A stretch of DNA of 64,000 nt from Streptomyces sp. NBC_00523 (lineage in GTDB: Bacteria; Actinomycetota; Actinomycetes; Streptomycetales; Streptomycetaceae). This document shows, one piece after another, positions 33,461 through 41,626 of this stretch (positions within the stretch are counted from its first letter, which is position 1; the number at the start of each line of letters is the position of its first letter). The position numbers and the translations under genes were made by a program. Under the pieces are notes generated by a model. The model saw only the letters and a list, made by a program, of their open reading frames with translations, did not search any database and had not been told where the DNA came from. The DNA lies in contig NZ_CP107836.1 in the NCBI RefSeq assembly GCF_036346615.1, positions 6,572,001 to 6,636,000 on the forward strand. The letters are read 5' to 3'.

Positions 33461-35167
33461 TCAGACCCGTTCGAGCCGCCAGAGCTGCGGCTGCTGGCCG
33501 TTGCACGTCCACTGCTGCACGTTGGCCCCCGCCGTACGGGAGCCCTGCGAGACGTCCAGGCACTGCCCGGAGGACTTGACCACCAAGCGGTAGTAGCCCC
33601 GCCCGGCGTTCTCCAGCCGCCAGTCCTGCGCGGCCGCCGCGTTGCAGTACCACTGCCGTACGTTCGCGCCGGGCGTCGCGGAGCCGTTCTCCACGTCCAG
33701 GCAGAAGCCGCTGTTGACGCCGGTGAGCGTGAACGCGTCGCCGTGCGCCCGGAGCGTCCAGGCCTGCGGACCGAGGCCGTTGCACGTCCACTGCTGTACG
33801 TTGCCGCCCGCGTCCCGTGAGTCGGCGGCGACGTTTAAGCACTGGCCACTGTTGGCGTTGAGCAGCCGGTAGCGCGCCCCGTCCGCCACCCCGGCCGCGT
33901 CACCGCTGCCGGTGAGGGGGCCGGTGGCCACGTACGGGCGGCAGACGTCGCCGTCCCAGTCCGTCGCGATCTCCAGCACGGTGCGGCCGTCGGCCGAGGG
34001 CAGCAGCGGCGAGCTGTAGTTCGGGCAGTACGTGGCGGTCGGTGCCGCGACCTTCACGGGGGCCTCGATCTCGTACCACGGGCCGGTGCCGTTCTCCGTG
34101 TTGGCGAGGATCGTGCGGCCGCTGTCGGCGGCGGGTGTGCCGTCGCGGTTCAGGAGCTGCTGGCCGATGAGGAGGAGGCGGCCGTTGGCCCCGCCGCCCG
34201 GCGCGGGCGCCCAGGCGATGGTCGGCGCGGCGCGGAAGTACTTGCCGTCCACGGTCTCCGGGCGGTAGCCCAGCGATGCCGGGTCGCCCCAGTCCCAGCC
34301 GTCCGGGGAGGTCCGGTAGTGCACGACGCACTGGTACTGGCCGCCCGGATTGCAGATCTCGTAGCTCATGAAGTACGTGCCGTTCGGCAGCCGGCGCACC
34401 ATGGGCATCCCCGGCCGGTCCGGCTCCCAGGAGCTGGCGACCGTGTTGCGGCGGTCCTGCCAGGTGACCCCGTCATAACTACGGGCGGCGGCGAGCTTCT
34501 GGTTGTGCGCGGGGTCCGTCTCGTCGGCGTAGTGGCAGACGAGCGCCCCGTCGGCGGCGACGGAGAGGTCCGGCTCCCACAGCCCGCCCGTGCCGTTCGC
34601 GGTGGCGCAGGTGGAAAGGTAGGACCAGGTCCGGCCCACGTCGTTGCTCCGCCAGACGCGCAGCGCCATGCGGCGGTTCTGCTCGTCCGCGCCGGACGAG
34701 GCGGACCACAGCAGGGTGCCGGGCGCCAACGAGCCGACCTGGCGCGGGAGTTCGAAGAGGGTGGAGCAGCACAGGCCCTGCCCGCCCGACGACTCCGGTT
34801 CGGCCACACTGCCCACCTGCCGGAAGGTGGCTCCGCCGTCGGTGCTCTCGTGGATGGCACCGACGCCGTTGTTGCCGTTGAAGGTGACGACGCTGGCGAG
34901 CACCCGGCCGTTGGCGGAGCCGTTGTGCTCCAGCCGGATCACCCTCGGGTAGAGGCCGGTCCCGCTGCCCAGCGGCGTGCCGTTGGCGGCGGCGACGGCA
35001 GGCGCGGCGGGGGAGGTCGCGGGGGCGGCCGACGCCGGGGCGAAGGTCAGGCCGATGGCGGCGGCCAGGACCGGGGCGACGGCACGCGCCGCCCAGTGAG
35101 CGAGGCGGCCTGTCGGCGCGGGGGAGCGGTGGGATGCGGGTTTGGGGGGTCGGCGCAAGGAGAGCAC
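33461..35167 (-). CDS. secreted sialidase-like beta-propeller hydrolase with ricin-type lectin domain, TTA-containing
   Basis: GTG 35167 has GGAAGG in front; the longer frame to 35302 runs over the operator and is rejected. The 568-residue product has a signal peptide (to about 50, AAIGLTFAPASA). A propeller domain carries Asp-box-like repeats (STDGGATF, SNDVGRTW, SPDGWDW). The last 130 residues are a ricin beta-trefoil with three QxW repeats (VQQWTCNG, VRQWYCNA, VQQWTCNG). It may be an exo-sialidase or an arabinanase-like (GH93) enzyme. The codon at 33836-33838 is TTA, so translation may need bldA. The operator at 35263 links it to the LacI regulon. Confidence 0.88.
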   Translation of the reverse strand: MLSLRRPPKPASHRSPAPTGRLAHWAARAVAPVLAAAIGLTFAPASAAPATSPAAPAVAAANGTPLGSGTGLYPRVIRLEHNGSANGRVLASVVTFNGNNGVGAIHESTDGGATFRQVGSVAEPESSGGQGLCCSTLFELPRQVGSLAPGTLLWSASSGADEQNRRMALRVWRSNDVGRTWSYLSTCATANGTGGLWEPDLSVAADGALVCHYADETDPAHNQKLAAARSYDGVTWQDRRNTVASSWEPDRPGMPMVRRLPNGTYFMSYEICNPGGQYQCVVHYRTSPDGWDWGDPASLGYRPETVDGKYFRAAPTIAWAPAPGGGANGRLLLIGQQLLNRDGTPAADSGRTILANTENGTGPWYEIEAPVKVAAPTATYCPNYSSPLLPSADGRTVLEIATDWDGDVCRPYVATGPLTGSGDAAGVADGARYRLLNANSGQCLNVAADSRDAGGNVQQWTCNGLGPQAWTLRAHGDAFTLTGVNSGFCLDVENGSATPGANVRQWYCNAAAAQDWRLENAGRGYYRLVVKSSGQCLDVSQGSRTAGANVQQWTCNGQQPQLWRLERV

Positions 35168-35262
35168 AGGCTTCCTTCCTCGGGGCACGGGGGCACGAAG
35201 GCGTGGGGGGTGGCCCAGGTCCTGTCCGGCGGGGCTGCTGACGGCGAAACAGTAGGGCCGGA

Positions 35263-35278
35263 TGTACATCGATGTAAA
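35263..35278 (-). promoter_or_regulatory. second copy of the LacI operator, before the propeller-hydrolase gene
   Basis: TGTACATCGATGTAAA here matches 28136-28151 base for base. On the minus strand a TTGAAG about 18 bases before TTTACA gives a possible promoter in which the operator overlaps the -10. The hydrolase start lies about 95 bases downstream. Confidence 0.7.
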
Positions 35279-35333
35279 CAGGGCGAACGGCTTCCGCTTC
35301 AATGGCTGCCCGAGCGCGTCGGGGCCGGGCGCG

Positions 35334-36077
35334 TCAGGGTGCCGTAAGCGTCATCTCGAAGGAGTACCGGGACGCCCGGTACAGATGGCGGGCGTACTCC
35401 ACCGGGCGGCCCCCGTCGCCCAGAACCGTGCGCTCCACGGTGAGCAGGGTGCCGCCGCGCCCCTCCGCCAGCAGCCGGGCCTCGGCCGCCGTGGCCCGGC
35501 GGGCGCCGATGGTCTGCTCGGCGGACCGCAGGGTGATGCCGGAGCGCCGGAGCAGCGCGTAGAGCCCGTGCGCGGCCAGGTCGTCCTCGGTGAGGTCCGC
35601 CAGGCCCATCGGCAGGTGGTTCTCCAGGACGGCCATCGGCTCGTCGTCCGCGTACCGGAGCCGGCGCAACTCGACGGTGTCCATGCCCGGTTCGAGCTGG
35701 AGGGCGGCGGCGATCCGGCCCTCGGCGGGGCGGACGCGCATCGACAGGACCTCGGTGCGCGGGCGGCGGTCCTCGCGCTGCAGGTCCTCGTACAGGCTGG
35801 TGAGTTCCACCTGGCGGCGGACCCGGTTGTTGACGACCTGGGTGCCCACCCCGCGCTTGCGCGACAGCAGCCCCTTGTCCACCAGATGCTGCATGGCCTG
35901 ACGCATCGTCGGGCGCGAGAGCCCGAACCGGTCTGCCAGCCCGATCTCGTTCTCCAGCCGGGCGCCGGGCGCCAACATGCCGGATTCGATGAGGTGTTGG
36001 AGCTGCTGCGCGAACTGGAAGTACAGCGGAACCGGGCTGGACCGGTCGATGGTGATCAGCCTGGTGAGCGGTTCCAT
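35334..36077 (-). CDS. GntR-family regulator of the HutC/UTRA type
   Basis: ATG 36077 follows GAGGAG; the product has 247 residues. The winged HTH (PLYFQFAQQLQHLIESG, then NEIGLADRFGLSRPTMRQAMQHLV) is followed by a UTRA ligand domain (YEDLQREDRRPRTEVLSM, PMAVLENHLPMG, then VEYARHLYRASRYSFEMTL). UTRA regulators usually sense a sugar phosphate or related small molecule. It diverges from the Gfo/Idh/MocA gene, and TCAGTA repeats in the shared gap (36109-36158) are candidate binding sites. Confidence 0.92.
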   Translation of the reverse strand: MEPLTRLITIDRSSPVPLYFQFAQQLQHLIESGMLAPGARLENEIGLADRFGLSRPTMRQAMQHLVDKGLLSRKRGVGTQVVNNRVRRQVELTSLYEDLQREDRRPRTEVLSMRVRPAEGRIAAALQLEPGMDTVELRRLRYADDEPMAVLENHLPMGLADLTEDDLAAHGLYALLRRSGITLRSAEQTIGARRATAAEARLLAEGRGGTLLTVERTVLGDGGRPVEYARHLYRASRYSFEMTLTAP

Positions 36078-36108
36078 GCCGGGCTCCTCGGAACGTCGTG
36101 CCACGTAC

Positions 36109-36192
36109 TCAGTATGCCGTAAGCCCGCACCCAGCTCAGTACGTATATATGTCAGTACAAATGCTTGACCCGGCGCGATCGGCGACGATACA
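36109..36192 (+). promoter_or_regulatory. TCAGTA repeats and promoter between the GntR and dehydrogenase genes
   Basis: TCAGTAT at 36109-36115 and TCAGTAC at 36136-36142 and 36152-36158 are direct repeats; the last two are 16 bases apart around an AT-rich TATATAT. Just downstream, TTGACC (36165-36170) and GATACA (36187-36192) with 16 bases between form a promoter toward the dehydrogenase gene. Confidence 0.5.
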
Positions 36193-36251
36193 AAGATGAA
36201 GATCAGGAGCGTCGGCCAGCAGGCCCCCATCCGCCCCGGAGGCACCCGCGC

Positions 36252-37241
36252 ATGCGCATCGGACTCATCGGAACGGGCCGCATCGGCGCGTTCCACGCCG
36301 CCACCCTCGCCGCTCTGCCCGCCGTCGGCCGTCTCGTCCTGCACGACGCCGTCGAGCAGCAGGCCCGCGAGCTGGCCGGGAAGCTGGGCGCCGACTGGGC
36401 GGGCGACCTGGACGCGCTGCTCGGCTCCGGCCTGGACGGGGTCGTGATCGCCGCCCCCACCGCCGTCCACGACACGCTGATCCGCGCGGCCGTCGCCGCC
36501 GGGGTGCCCGTCTTCTGCGAGAAGCCGGTCGCCGCCGGCCTCGAAGCCACCCACGCCCTGCTGGCCGGTATCGCCGGTTCCGGCGTGCCGCTCCAGGTCG
36601 GCTTCCAGCGCCGCTTCGACGCCGGGTACACCGCCCTGCGCGACGCGGCCGCCGCCGGGGAGCTCGGCTGGCTGCACACCGTACGGGCGTGCACCGCCGA
36701 TCCGGCGCCGCCACCGGCCGGATACCTGCCCCTGTCCGGCGGCATCTTCCGGGACTGCGCCGTGCACGACTTCGACAGCGTGCGCTGGGTCACCGGCCGT
36801 GAGGTCGTGGAGGTCAGTGCCACCGGGGCCAACCGGGGCGACGGCTCCTTCGCCGCGGCCGGTGACGTCGACACGGCCGTCGCCGTCCTCACGCTGGACG
36901 ACGGCACCCTCGTCAGCTGCACCGCCACCCGCTACAACGGCGCCGGATACGACGCGCGCATGGAGCTCGCCGGGTCGCGGGCCACGCTGGCCACCGGGTA
37001 CGGGGACCGCGCGCCCCTGCGGACCACCGCCGACGGGACGCCGTCCGGCACCGCCCCGTACGACGGGTTCCTCAGCCGCTTCCACGACGCGTACGTCGCC
37101 GAGATGGCGGCCTTCACCGAGGTCGCGGCAGGTCTGCGGCCCAGCCCCTGCACCGGGGCAGACGCCTTGGCGGCGCTGCTGATCGCGGAGGCCGCCGACC
37201 GCTCTCGGCGCACGGGGCGGCCGGTGCGCGTGGGGGAGTGA
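36252..37241 (+). CDS. Gfo/Idh/MocA family NAD(P)-dependent oxidoreductase
   Basis: ATG 36252 has GGAGG 10 bases upstream; the product has 329 residues. The Rossmann motif is GLIGTGRIGAFHAATL, the conserved EKP motif is FCEKPVAAG and the substrate-side motif is FRDCAVHDFDSVRW, with Asp and His in the usual positions. Relatives oxidise inositol or sugar derivatives. Its divergent GntR neighbour probably responds to the same substrate. It is cytoplasmic and seems to be transcribed alone. Confidence 0.92.
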   Translation: MRIGLIGTGRIGAFHAATLAALPAVGRLVLHDAVEQQARELAGKLGADWAGDLDALLGSGLDGVVIAAPTAVHDTLIRAAVAAGVPVFCEKPVAAGLEATHALLAGIAGSGVPLQVGFQRRFDAGYTALRDAAAAGELGWLHTVRACTADPAPPPAGYLPLSGGIFRDCAVHDFDSVRWVTGREVVEVSATGANRGDGSFAAAGDVDTAVAVLTLDDGTLVSCTATRYNGAGYDARMELAGSRATLATGYGDRAPLRTTADGTPSGTAPYDGFLSRFHDAYVAEMAAFTEVAAGLRPSPCTGADALAALLIAEAADRSRRTGRPVRVGE

Positions 37242-37324
37242 GGGCGGGGAGGCCGGGCCGGGGTGAGGCGTCGAATGAACGTCCGGTTACCATATGAGCG
37301 CCGCCTAGCTCGAAAGATAAACCT

Positions 37325-38770
37325 GTGACTGTCAATGACGACGCGTTCACCAACTGGAAAAACCGCGAGGAGATCGCGGAATCGATGATTCCGATCATCG
37401 GGAAGCTGCACCGCGAGCGGGACGTCACCGTCCTCCTGCACAGCCGCTCGCTGGTGAACAAATCGGTGGTGAGCATCCTCAAGACCCACCGATTCGCCCG
37501 GCAGATCGACGGCGCGGAGCTCTCGGTCACCGAGACCCTGCCCTTCCTCCAGGCCCTCACCACTCTCGACCTGGGCCCCTCCCAGATCGACATCGGCATG
37601 CTCGCCGCCACCCACAAGGCCGATGACCGCGGCCTCAGCGCGGCGGAGTTCACCGCGGAGGCCGTCGCCGGCGCCACCGGGGACAACAAGATCGAGCGCC
37701 GCGAGGCGCGCGACGTCGTCCTCTACGGCTTCGGCCGCATCGGCCGCCTGCTCGCCCGGCTGCTCATCGAGAAGGCCGGCTCCGGCAACGGCCTGCGGCT
37801 GCGCGCCATCGTGGTCCGCAAGGGAGCGGGCCAGGACATCGTCAAGCGCGCCTCGCTGCTGCGCCGCGACTCCATCCACGGCCAGTTCCAGGGCACGATC
37901 ACCGTGGACGAGGCGAACAACCGGATCGTCGCCAACGGCAACGAGATCCAGGTCATCTACTCGGACGACCCGACCTCCGTCGACTACACCGCCTACGGCA
38001 TCGATGACGCCATCCTCATCGACAACACCGGCAAGTGGCGCGACCGCGTGGGCCTGTCCAAGCACCTGCGCCCGGGCATCGCCAAGGTCGTGCTGACCGC
38101 CCCCGGCAAGGGCGACGTCCTCAACGTCGTGCACGGCGTCAACCACGACATGATCAAGCCCGACGAGCAGATCATCTCCTGCGCCTCCTGCACCACCAAC
38201 GCGATCGTGCCGCCGCTGAAGGCGATGGCCGACGAGTACGGCGTGCTGCGCGGACACGTGGAGACCATCCACTCGTTCACCAACGACCAGAACCTGCTGG
38301 ACAATTACCACGGTTCCGACCGCCGCGGCCGCTCCGCGCCGCTCAACATGGTCATCACCGAGACGGGCGCCGCCTCCGCCGTCGCGAAGGCGCTGCCCGA
38401 CCTGGAGGCGACGATCACGGGCAGCTCGATCCGCGTCCCCGTCCCGGACGTGTCGATCGCCATCCTCAGTCTGAAGCTGGGCCGCGAGGCCACCCGCGGC
38501 GAGGTCCTCGACTACCTCCGCGAGGTGTCGCTGACCTCCCCGCTCAAGCGGCAGATCGACTTCACGACCGCCCCCGACGCGGTGTCGAGCGACTTCATCG
38601 GCTCGCGCCACGCCTCCATCGTGGACGCGGGACCCACCCAGGTGGACGGCGACAACGCGATCCTCTACCTCTGGTACGACAACGAGTTCGGCTACTCGTG
38701 CCAGGTCATCCGGGTCGTGCAGTACGTCTCCGGCGTCGAGTACCCGACCTTCCCGGTCCCCGTCGCCTGA
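37325..38770 (+). CDS. gap: long-form glyceraldehyde-3-phosphate dehydrogenase
   Basis: GTG 37325 gives 481 residues, against about 335 for standard GAPDH. An N-terminal extension of some 125 residues precedes the Rossmann domain (VVLYGFGRIGRLLARLLIEKAG). Catalytic Cys289 is in CASCTTNAI and the C-terminal YDNEFGYSCQVIRVV is typical. It converts glyceraldehyde-3-phosphate to 1,3-bisphosphoglycerate. Streptomyces carry such a second, long paralogue alongside the housekeeping enzyme; its special role is not clear. A strong terminator follows. Confidence 0.95.
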   Translation: MTVNDDAFTNWKNREEIAESMIPIIGKLHRERDVTVLLHSRSLVNKSVVSILKTHRFARQIDGAELSVTETLPFLQALTTLDLGPSQIDIGMLAATHKADDRGLSAAEFTAEAVAGATGDNKIERREARDVVLYGFGRIGRLLARLLIEKAGSGNGLRLRAIVVRKGAGQDIVKRASLLRRDSIHGQFQGTITVDEANNRIVANGNEIQVIYSDDPTSVDYTAYGIDDAILIDNTGKWRDRVGLSKHLRPGIAKVVLTAPGKGDVLNVVHGVNHDMIKPDEQIISCASCTTNAIVPPLKAMADEYGVLRGHVETIHSFTNDQNLLDNYHGSDRRGRSAPLNMVITETGAASAVAKALPDLEATITGSSIRVPVPDVSIAILSLKLGREATRGEVLDYLREVSLTSPLKRQIDFTTAPDAVSSDFIGSRHASIVDAGPTQVDGDNAILYLWYDNEFGYSCQVIRVVQYVSGVEYPTFPVPVA

Positions 38771-38788
38771 CCCCGGCCCGTACGACGA

Positions 38789-38823
38789 CAGGTCCCGCCC
38801 GCCACGAAGGCGGGCGGGACCTG
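38789..38823. terminator. terminator between gap and the EF-G paralogue
   Basis: A perfect 15-bp stem (CAGGTCCCGCCCGCC at 38789-38803 with its complement at 38809-38823) and a 5-base loop lie between two convergent genes. Confidence 0.9.
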
Positions 38824-38827
38824 ACCG

Positions 38828-40921
38828 TCAGCCGGTCCCGGAGGCGGTGACGGCGGGCGCGGGCGCATACCCCGTCGCCCGGGTGGTGAACGTGCCCCGG
38901 CCCTGCGTACGGCTGCGCAGCCGCGTCGCGTAACCGAACAGCTCGGCCAGCGGTACGGTCGCCGTGACCACCGCCGCACCGCCCCGCGTGGTGGAGCCGG
39001 AGACCCGGCCGCGCCGGGCGGCCAGGTCGCCGAGCACCCCGCCGACCGCGTCACCCGGCACGGTGACCGTCACCTCGACCACCGGTTCCAGCAGCACCAT
39101 CGCGCTCGCCCGCAGGGCCTCCCGCAGCGCGAACCGCCCCGCCGTGCGGAACGCCATCTCCGAGGAGTCCTTGGGATGCGTCGCGCCATCGGTCAGCGTC
39201 ACCCGCACCCCGGTCACCGGATGCCCGCCCAGCGGCCCCTCGGTCAGCGCGTCCCGGCAGCCCGCCTCGACCGCCCGCACGTACTCCTGAGGCACCCGGC
39301 CGCCGACGACCGCGGAACCGAACGCGAACTCCGCCGCCGCCTCGCCGCCGTCCCCGCCGGTGGCTTCCAGCGGTTCGACGTCGATGACCACATGCGCGAA
39401 CTGCCCTGCCCCGCCGTCCTGTTTGACGTGCCGGTAGACCAGACCGGACACCCCGCGCACCAGCGTCTCCCGGTGCGCGACCTGCGGGCGGCCGACCCGG
39501 ACATCCAGACCGTGGTCGCGGCGGATCTTCTCCGCGGCCACCTCCAGATGCAGCTCGCCCATGCCCGAGAGAACGGTCTGACCGGTCTCCGGGTCCGCCC
39601 GCACCACGAGCGACGGATCCTCCTCGGCCAGCCGCACCAGCGCGGCCATCAGCCGCTCCGTGTCCGTGCTCCGCCGCGCCTCCACCGCCACGGACACGAC
39701 CGGATCGGCCACCGTGGGCGGTTCCAGGACCAGCGGGGCACCGGGCGCGCACAGCGTGGCACCGGGACGGACGGCCTTCGGACCGATGACCGCGACGATG
39801 TCCCCGGCCACCGCCGCGTCCACGTCCACATGCCGGTCCGCCTGGACCCGCAGGATGCGCCCGACGCGCTCACTGCGCCGGGTGGTCGCGTCCAGCACCG
39901 TCTCCCCCTTCCGGATCGTTCCCGCGTACACGCGCAGATACGTCAGCCGGCCCGTCGCGGTCGCGTTCACCTTGAACGCCAGCGCGGCGAACGGCCCTTG
40001 AGGATCGGCGGCCCGCTCCTGCACCGCCCCGTCGAGCGTGCCCCGTACCGGCGGCACATCGAGAGGGGAGGGCAGATACGCGACGACCGCCTCCAGCAGC
40101 GGTTCGACACCCCGGTTCCGGTACGCCGAACCGCAGAGCACCACGACCCCCTCACCGGTCCGCGTCAGATCTCGCAGCGCCCCGGTCAGCGTCTGTGCCG
40201 ACAACTCGGAGCGTACGCAGAACTCCTCCAGGGCCGCCGGATGCAGCTCCGCCACCGCCTCCTCCAGGAGCCGCCGGCGCCGGACCGCCTCCTCGCGCAG
40301 CCCGTCGGGCACCTCGCCCTCCTCGTACGCATCGGCGCCGTCCGCCCACACCAGGGCGCGCATGCGCACCAGGTCGACGACACCGCGGAAGGCGTCCTCC
40401 GCCCCGATGGGCAGCTGCACCACGAGCGGAACGGTGTGCAGCCGGTTCCGGATCGAGGCGACCGCCGTGTCCAGGTCCGCACCGGCTCGGTCCAGCTTGT
40501 TGACGAAGGCGATGCGCGGAACGGAGTGCCGGTCCGCCTGGTGCCACACCGACTCGCTCTGCGGCTCCACCCCGGCGACCGCGTCGAACACCGCGATCGC
40601 ACCGTCGAGCACCCGCAGCGCACGCTCGACCTCGTCGGCGAAGTCGACGTGACCCGGGGTGTCGATGAGGTTGATCCGGTGACCGTCCCAGGTGCAGCTG
40701 ACGGCCGCGGCGAAGATGGTGATGCCCCGGTCGCGCTCCTGGGAGTCGAAGTCCGTGATGGTCGTACCGTCGTGGACTTCACCGCGCTTGTGAGTGGTGC
40801 CGGTGGTGTAGAGGATCCGCTCGGTCACCGTGGTCTTGCCGGCGTCGACATGGGCGAGGATGCCCAGGTTGCGGACGGTGGTGAGAGCGATGACGGGAGA
40901 ACGGTGCTGGTGGGTACGCAC
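38828..40921 (-). CDS. elongation factor G paralogue
   Basis: GTG 40921 is the best start, with GAAAGG upstream; the longer frame runs into non-homologous sequence. The 697-residue product has the five EF-G domains. GTPase motifs are HVDAGKTT, RGITI, DTPGHVDF and NKLDRAGADL. C-terminal signatures include SGMGELHLEVAAEKIRRDHGLDV and GGRVPQEYVRAVEAG. EF-G drives ribosomal translocation and, with RRF, recycling. It stands alone, without rpsL, rpsG or tuf, so it is not the main fusA and may work in stress, recycling or ribosome protection. Confidence 0.93.
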   Translation of the reverse strand: MRTHQHRSPVIALTTVRNLGILAHVDAGKTTVTERILYTTGTTHKRGEVHDGTTITDFDSQERDRGITIFAAAVSCTWDGHRINLIDTPGHVDFADEVERALRVLDGAIAVFDAVAGVEPQSESVWHQADRHSVPRIAFVNKLDRAGADLDTAVASIRNRLHTVPLVVQLPIGAEDAFRGVVDLVRMRALVWADGADAYEEGEVPDGLREEAVRRRRLLEEAVAELHPAALEEFCVRSELSAQTLTGALRDLTRTGEGVVVLCGSAYRNRGVEPLLEAVVAYLPSPLDVPPVRGTLDGAVQERAADPQGPFAALAFKVNATATGRLTYLRVYAGTIRKGETVLDATTRRSERVGRILRVQADRHVDVDAAVAGDIVAVIGPKAVRPGATLCAPGAPLVLEPPTVADPVVSVAVEARRSTDTERLMAALVRLAEEDPSLVVRADPETGQTVLSGMGELHLEVAAEKIRRDHGLDVRVGRPQVAHRETLVRGVSGLVYRHVKQDGGAGQFAHVVIDVEPLEATGGDGGEAAAEFAFGSAVVGGRVPQEYVRAVEAGCRDALTEGPLGGHPVTGVRVTLTDGATHPKDSSEMAFRTAGRFALREALRASAMVLLEPVVEVTVTVPGDAVGGVLGDLAARRGRVSGSTTRGGAAVVTATVPLAELFGYATRLRSRTQGRGTFTTRATGYAPAPAVTASGTG

Positions 40922-41009
40922 GGCCGGTGGCCTTTCGGGATGATCCGGAAGAAGACGGCGCGATACCCCCGGACGAAGCGGCCCGGATGCGGGCCTGCGG
41001 GCCCCACTC

Positions 41010-41025
41010 GACATGACTGCATGTC
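41010..41025. promoter_or_regulatory. interrupted palindrome upstream of the EF-G paralogue
   Basis: GACATG (41010-41015) and CATGTC (41020-41025) flank a 4-base spacer, about 90 bases before the EF-G start. It has the size of an operator. No regulator is known. Confidence 0.3.
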
Positions 41026-41224
41026 AGAAAATGTGCGGGGACCGGGTGTTCGTCACGGGGTCCGGGGCCGGCCGCGCAGCCGGCTCCGGGCGGCGCGAGA
41101 CACCAGGATCACCTCGAACCGCGACGGGGGGACGACGGCAGCGGTGCGGTAACGCACGGCGGTCTCCCCTCAACGGTCACGGCGGACGCGACGGCGGACG
41201 GCCGGCGCGCGGTGTGGGGCGAGT

Positions 41225-41524
41225 TTAGGGAAGGCGGGGCGTGCGGGGGAACCGGTTTTTCGGCCGGGTGCGTCCCGGACCCAGCGGCCGGCAGGCGCTC
41301 CGGCACCGGCGCAGCGCGCTCCGGCCGCAGCCGCGCCACTCGGCGGGCGACGGACCCACACCCCGGCCACCCCGGGTGATCAGGGCGTTCACCGGCGTGT
41401 GCGGGTCCAGGGCCATCGTGCGCGCGAACAGCACGCCGATCACGAGCGGGGCGAGCGAGAGGGCCAGGGAGGTGCCGGCACTGGTGACGTGCCGCACGCG
41501 GAGGCGCTTCGGGTCGGGAGCCAT
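41225..41524 (-). CDS. possible small membrane protein
   Basis: A 99-codon frame begins MAPDPKRLRVRHVTSAG and has one hydrophobic stretch (SLALSLAPLVIGVLFARTMAL). The first half looks like a real short membrane protein. The second half is Arg/Pro-rich and resembles non-coding GC-rich sequence. It could be a genuine small gene with a frameshift, or chance. Confidence 0.3.
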   Translation of the reverse strand: MAPDPKRLRVRHVTSAGTSLALSLAPLVIGVLFARTMALDPHTPVNALITRGGRGVGPSPAEWRGCGRSALRRCRSACRPLGPGRTRPKNRFPRTPRLP

Positions 41525-41626
41525 GACCCCATTTCAGCGGCGGCGCCCCGGCCCGGGATCGGGGTACGTACTCAGACCGCACGGCCCGGATACTCACCCG
41601 GACCGTGCGGCGCGCCCGCCGGACCT

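Larger units (their letters stand above)
40922..41626. other. intergenic stretch without a convincing gene
   Basis: About 700 bases between the EF-G paralogue and the DUF2510 gene. It contains the palindrome at 41010-41025 and one short open frame at 41225-41524 (minus), described separately. Otherwise I see GC-rich sequence with no RNA or repeat I can support. Confidence 0.5.

Noticed and set aside
35168..35302. N-terminal extension of the propeller hydrolase frame
   Set aside because: It would place the LacI operator inside the coding region and precede a proper signal peptide; GTG 35167 has a good ribosome-binding site.
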